Shown piece after piece: positions 51,509 through 52,548 of a DNA stretch of 52,548 nt. Position 1 is the stretch's first letter. Every line of letters starts with the position of its first letter. Origin of the DNA: Prevotella sp. (GTDB taxonomy: Bacteria; Bacteroidota; Bacteroidia; Bacteroidales; Bacteroidaceae); NCBI GenBank assembly GCA_024697645.1, contig JAILFH010000069.1:1-52548 (forward strand), given 5' to 3'. The notes beneath the pieces are model-generated. The model saw only the letters and a program-made list of their open reading frames with translations. It searched no databases and was not told the DNA's origin. A program made the position numbers and the translations under genes.

Positions 51509-51970
51509 TTATTTGTACTGGTTGATATCGATAGCCTTCGGCTTCTGAGCCTCGTGCTTGTGCTCGGTGCCATCGTAAACATAGAGATTGTCAAGCAGAT
51601 GACGGCCCAGGCGACCCTTTGGCAGCATGCCCTTCACGGCGTGCTTGATGATGCGCTCAGAACCATAAGGATGCTTGCGGAGTTCAGCAGGCGTATTGAA
51701 ACGCTGGCCACCGGGATAACCCGTGTAGCGGGTGTAGAGTTTATCGGTTTCTTTCTTACCAGTGAAGACAACCTTATCAGCATTGATGATAATAACATTG
51801 TCACCGCAATCAACATGCGGAGTAAAGGAAGGCTTGTACTTTCCACGGAGAAGTTTGGCAACCTTTGTGCAGAGACGACCAACAACCTGGTCGGTAGCAT
51901 CAATTACCACCCACTCCTTCTTAGCTGTTTCCTTGTTCAGGGAAATAGTCTTGTAACTTAAAGTGTTCAT
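51509..51970 (-). CDS. rplM: 50S ribosomal protein L13
   Basis: The 153-aa protein has the family features WVVIDATDQVVGRLCTKVAKLLRGKYKP and HAVKGMLPKGRLGRHLLDNLYVYDG. It is essential early in large-subunit assembly. It is the first gene of the rplM-rpsI unit. Confidence 0.98.
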   Translation of the reverse strand: MNTLSYKTISLNKETAKKEWVVIDATDQVVGRLCTKVAKLLRGKYKPSFTPHVDCGDNVIIINADKVVFTGKKETDKLYTRYTGYPGGQRFNTPAELRKHPYGSERIIKHAVKGMLPKGRLGRHLLDNLYVYDGTEHKHEAQKPKAIDINQYK

Positions 51971-52130
51971 TTCTGAATAAAAATTTTACTACTAAAAAAC
52001 GTTTTTAATACTTTAATGTACTCGCGCACGAGCGATTCACTAACCACGGCGCCCGGCCAAAGACACCGCTATTAACACTCCCGTGCCGGGGAGCCTAAGA
52101 CACTCCCCAAATAATCGGACTGCAAAGGTA
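51971..52130 (-). promoter_or_regulatory. rplM promoter and structured leader
   Basis: TACCTTTG (52130-52123, minus strand) is a perfect -7 box; no -33 box at the usual spacing. The leader of about 145 nt carries a GC-rich hairpin pair (GGGGAGTGTCTTAGGCTCCCC and GGCCGGGCGCC segments, about 52040-52105) in otherwise AT-rich sequence. That fits an autoregulatory r-protein leader, not proven. Confidence 0.6.
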
Positions 52131-52215
52131 CGAAGTTTTTCTGAACTCCTGCATGTATATTTCCCGCAAAATCCAAAGAATTATGTTTTATTAACATTAT
52201 TAACCTTATTTATAT

Positions 52216-52246
52216 CCATGCGAATTCAACAAGCAAGTGCAAATTT
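52216..52246. mobile_element. probable right end of the IS30-family element
   Basis: The sequence just past the transposase stop, containing CAACAAGCAAGTGCAAAT, lies where an IS30 terminal inverted repeat is expected. The other end lies outside the window, so the boundary is not proven. Confidence 0.4.
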
Positions 52247-52548
52247 ACAACAAGTAATTGGAAAACTTCTCAACAGGAGTTGAAAAATTGAGTTTTTTTC
52301 TTGGTCTTGTATTGATTTTTGCAGCAATTTCATCAATGTCCCTGTCCTTGAGATGTTTTATAGGCGATGATTTGGGTATATATTGCCTGATGAGTCCATT
52401 CGCATTTTCTATGGAACCTTTCTGCCATGAGGAATATGGATCTGTGAAGTAGACCGTGGTATCCAGTCCCCTCGCTATTGCCTTGTGGCTACAGAACTCC
52501 GTCCCGTTGTCAGTCGTTATAGTCCTTACCAGTCCTTTGTATGGGGCG
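52245..52548 (-). CDS. IS30-family transposase, C-terminal part (cut by window edge)
   Basis: Translated on the minus strand this gives about 100 residues of an IS30-type DDE transposase: TITTDNGTEF with the second catalytic Asp, then YSSWQKGSIENANGLIRQYIPK with the catalytic Glu, and the end RPRKKLNFSTPVEKF. The stop is at 52245. The 5' part lies outside the window. No frameshift or stop interrupts the visible part. Confidence 0.92.
   Translation of the reverse strand, partial: APYKGLVRTITTDNGTEFCSHKAIARGLDTTVYFTDPYSSWQKGSIENANGLIRQYIPKSSPIKHLKDRDIDEIAAKINTRPRKKLNFSTPVEKFSNYLL

Overview
The window reads as the chromosome of a Bacteroidetes bacterium, most likely a Prevotella-type member of the Bacteroidales (inference). 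The reasons are a Bacteroidetes 16S 5' end, many promoters of the Bacteroides class (TTTG, 19-20 nt gap, TAnnTTTG), SusC/SusD outer-membrane proteins, a DUF4923-type lipoprotein, and secreted proteins with Prevotella-style C-termini.

Layout. Positions 1-66 hold the 5' end of a 16S rRNA gene leaving the window on the minus strand, with its promoter at 308-339. Two plus-strand genes follow: a Bax-inhibitor-1 membrane protein and a DUF4923 lipoprotein. From about 2.5 to 13.3 kb the DNA is dominated by short repeats and small inverted-repeat elements. These surround two very large secreted multidomain proteins (896 and 1291 aa), a 63-aa peptide gene and a hotdog thioesterase.

From 13.3 to 26.9 kb (minus strand) lies a polysaccharide-utilisation locus. 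Transcription starts at a GH28-family gene, then runs through a SusC-type transporter with an unusual C-terminal OmpA-like domain and a SusD lipoprotein. After a terminator and a fresh promoter come two GH92 alpha-mannosidase genes, the second fused behind a histidine acid phosphatase domain. A phosphorylated mannose-containing glycan is a reasonable substrate guess. Several of these coding sequences carry in-frame copies of the repeats that fill the intergenic DNA.

From 26.9 to 32.2 kb (plus strand) is an arginine biosynthesis cluster: argR, a GNAT acyltransferase, argG, a PspC-like small membrane protein, argC and argD. It is followed by a 355-bp nested inverted-repeat element and another repeat tract. 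From 33.0 to 37.8 kb (minus strand) are an M23/LysM peptidase, recG, ispD and a DJ-1 family gene. Divergent from these, from 37.9 to 46.0 kb (plus strand), are nadK, an ABC exporter, a TlpA-thioredoxin/TonB-C fusion, and a MacB-like system split into one ATPase, two permeases and a membrane-fusion protein. The acetate pathway (pta-ackA) follows at 46.4-48.6 kb. The rplM-rpsI and rpsB-tsf ribosomal and translation genes lie on the minus strand at 49.0-52.0 kb, each pair with a long leader. The window ends inside an IS30-family transposase gene.

The most unusual observations are the in-frame repeat insertions in enzyme genes, the SusC-OmpA fusion, the phosphatase-GH92 fusion, and three small elements with inverted repeats and no transposase. 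All functional calls were made by reading the sequence; no database search was run.
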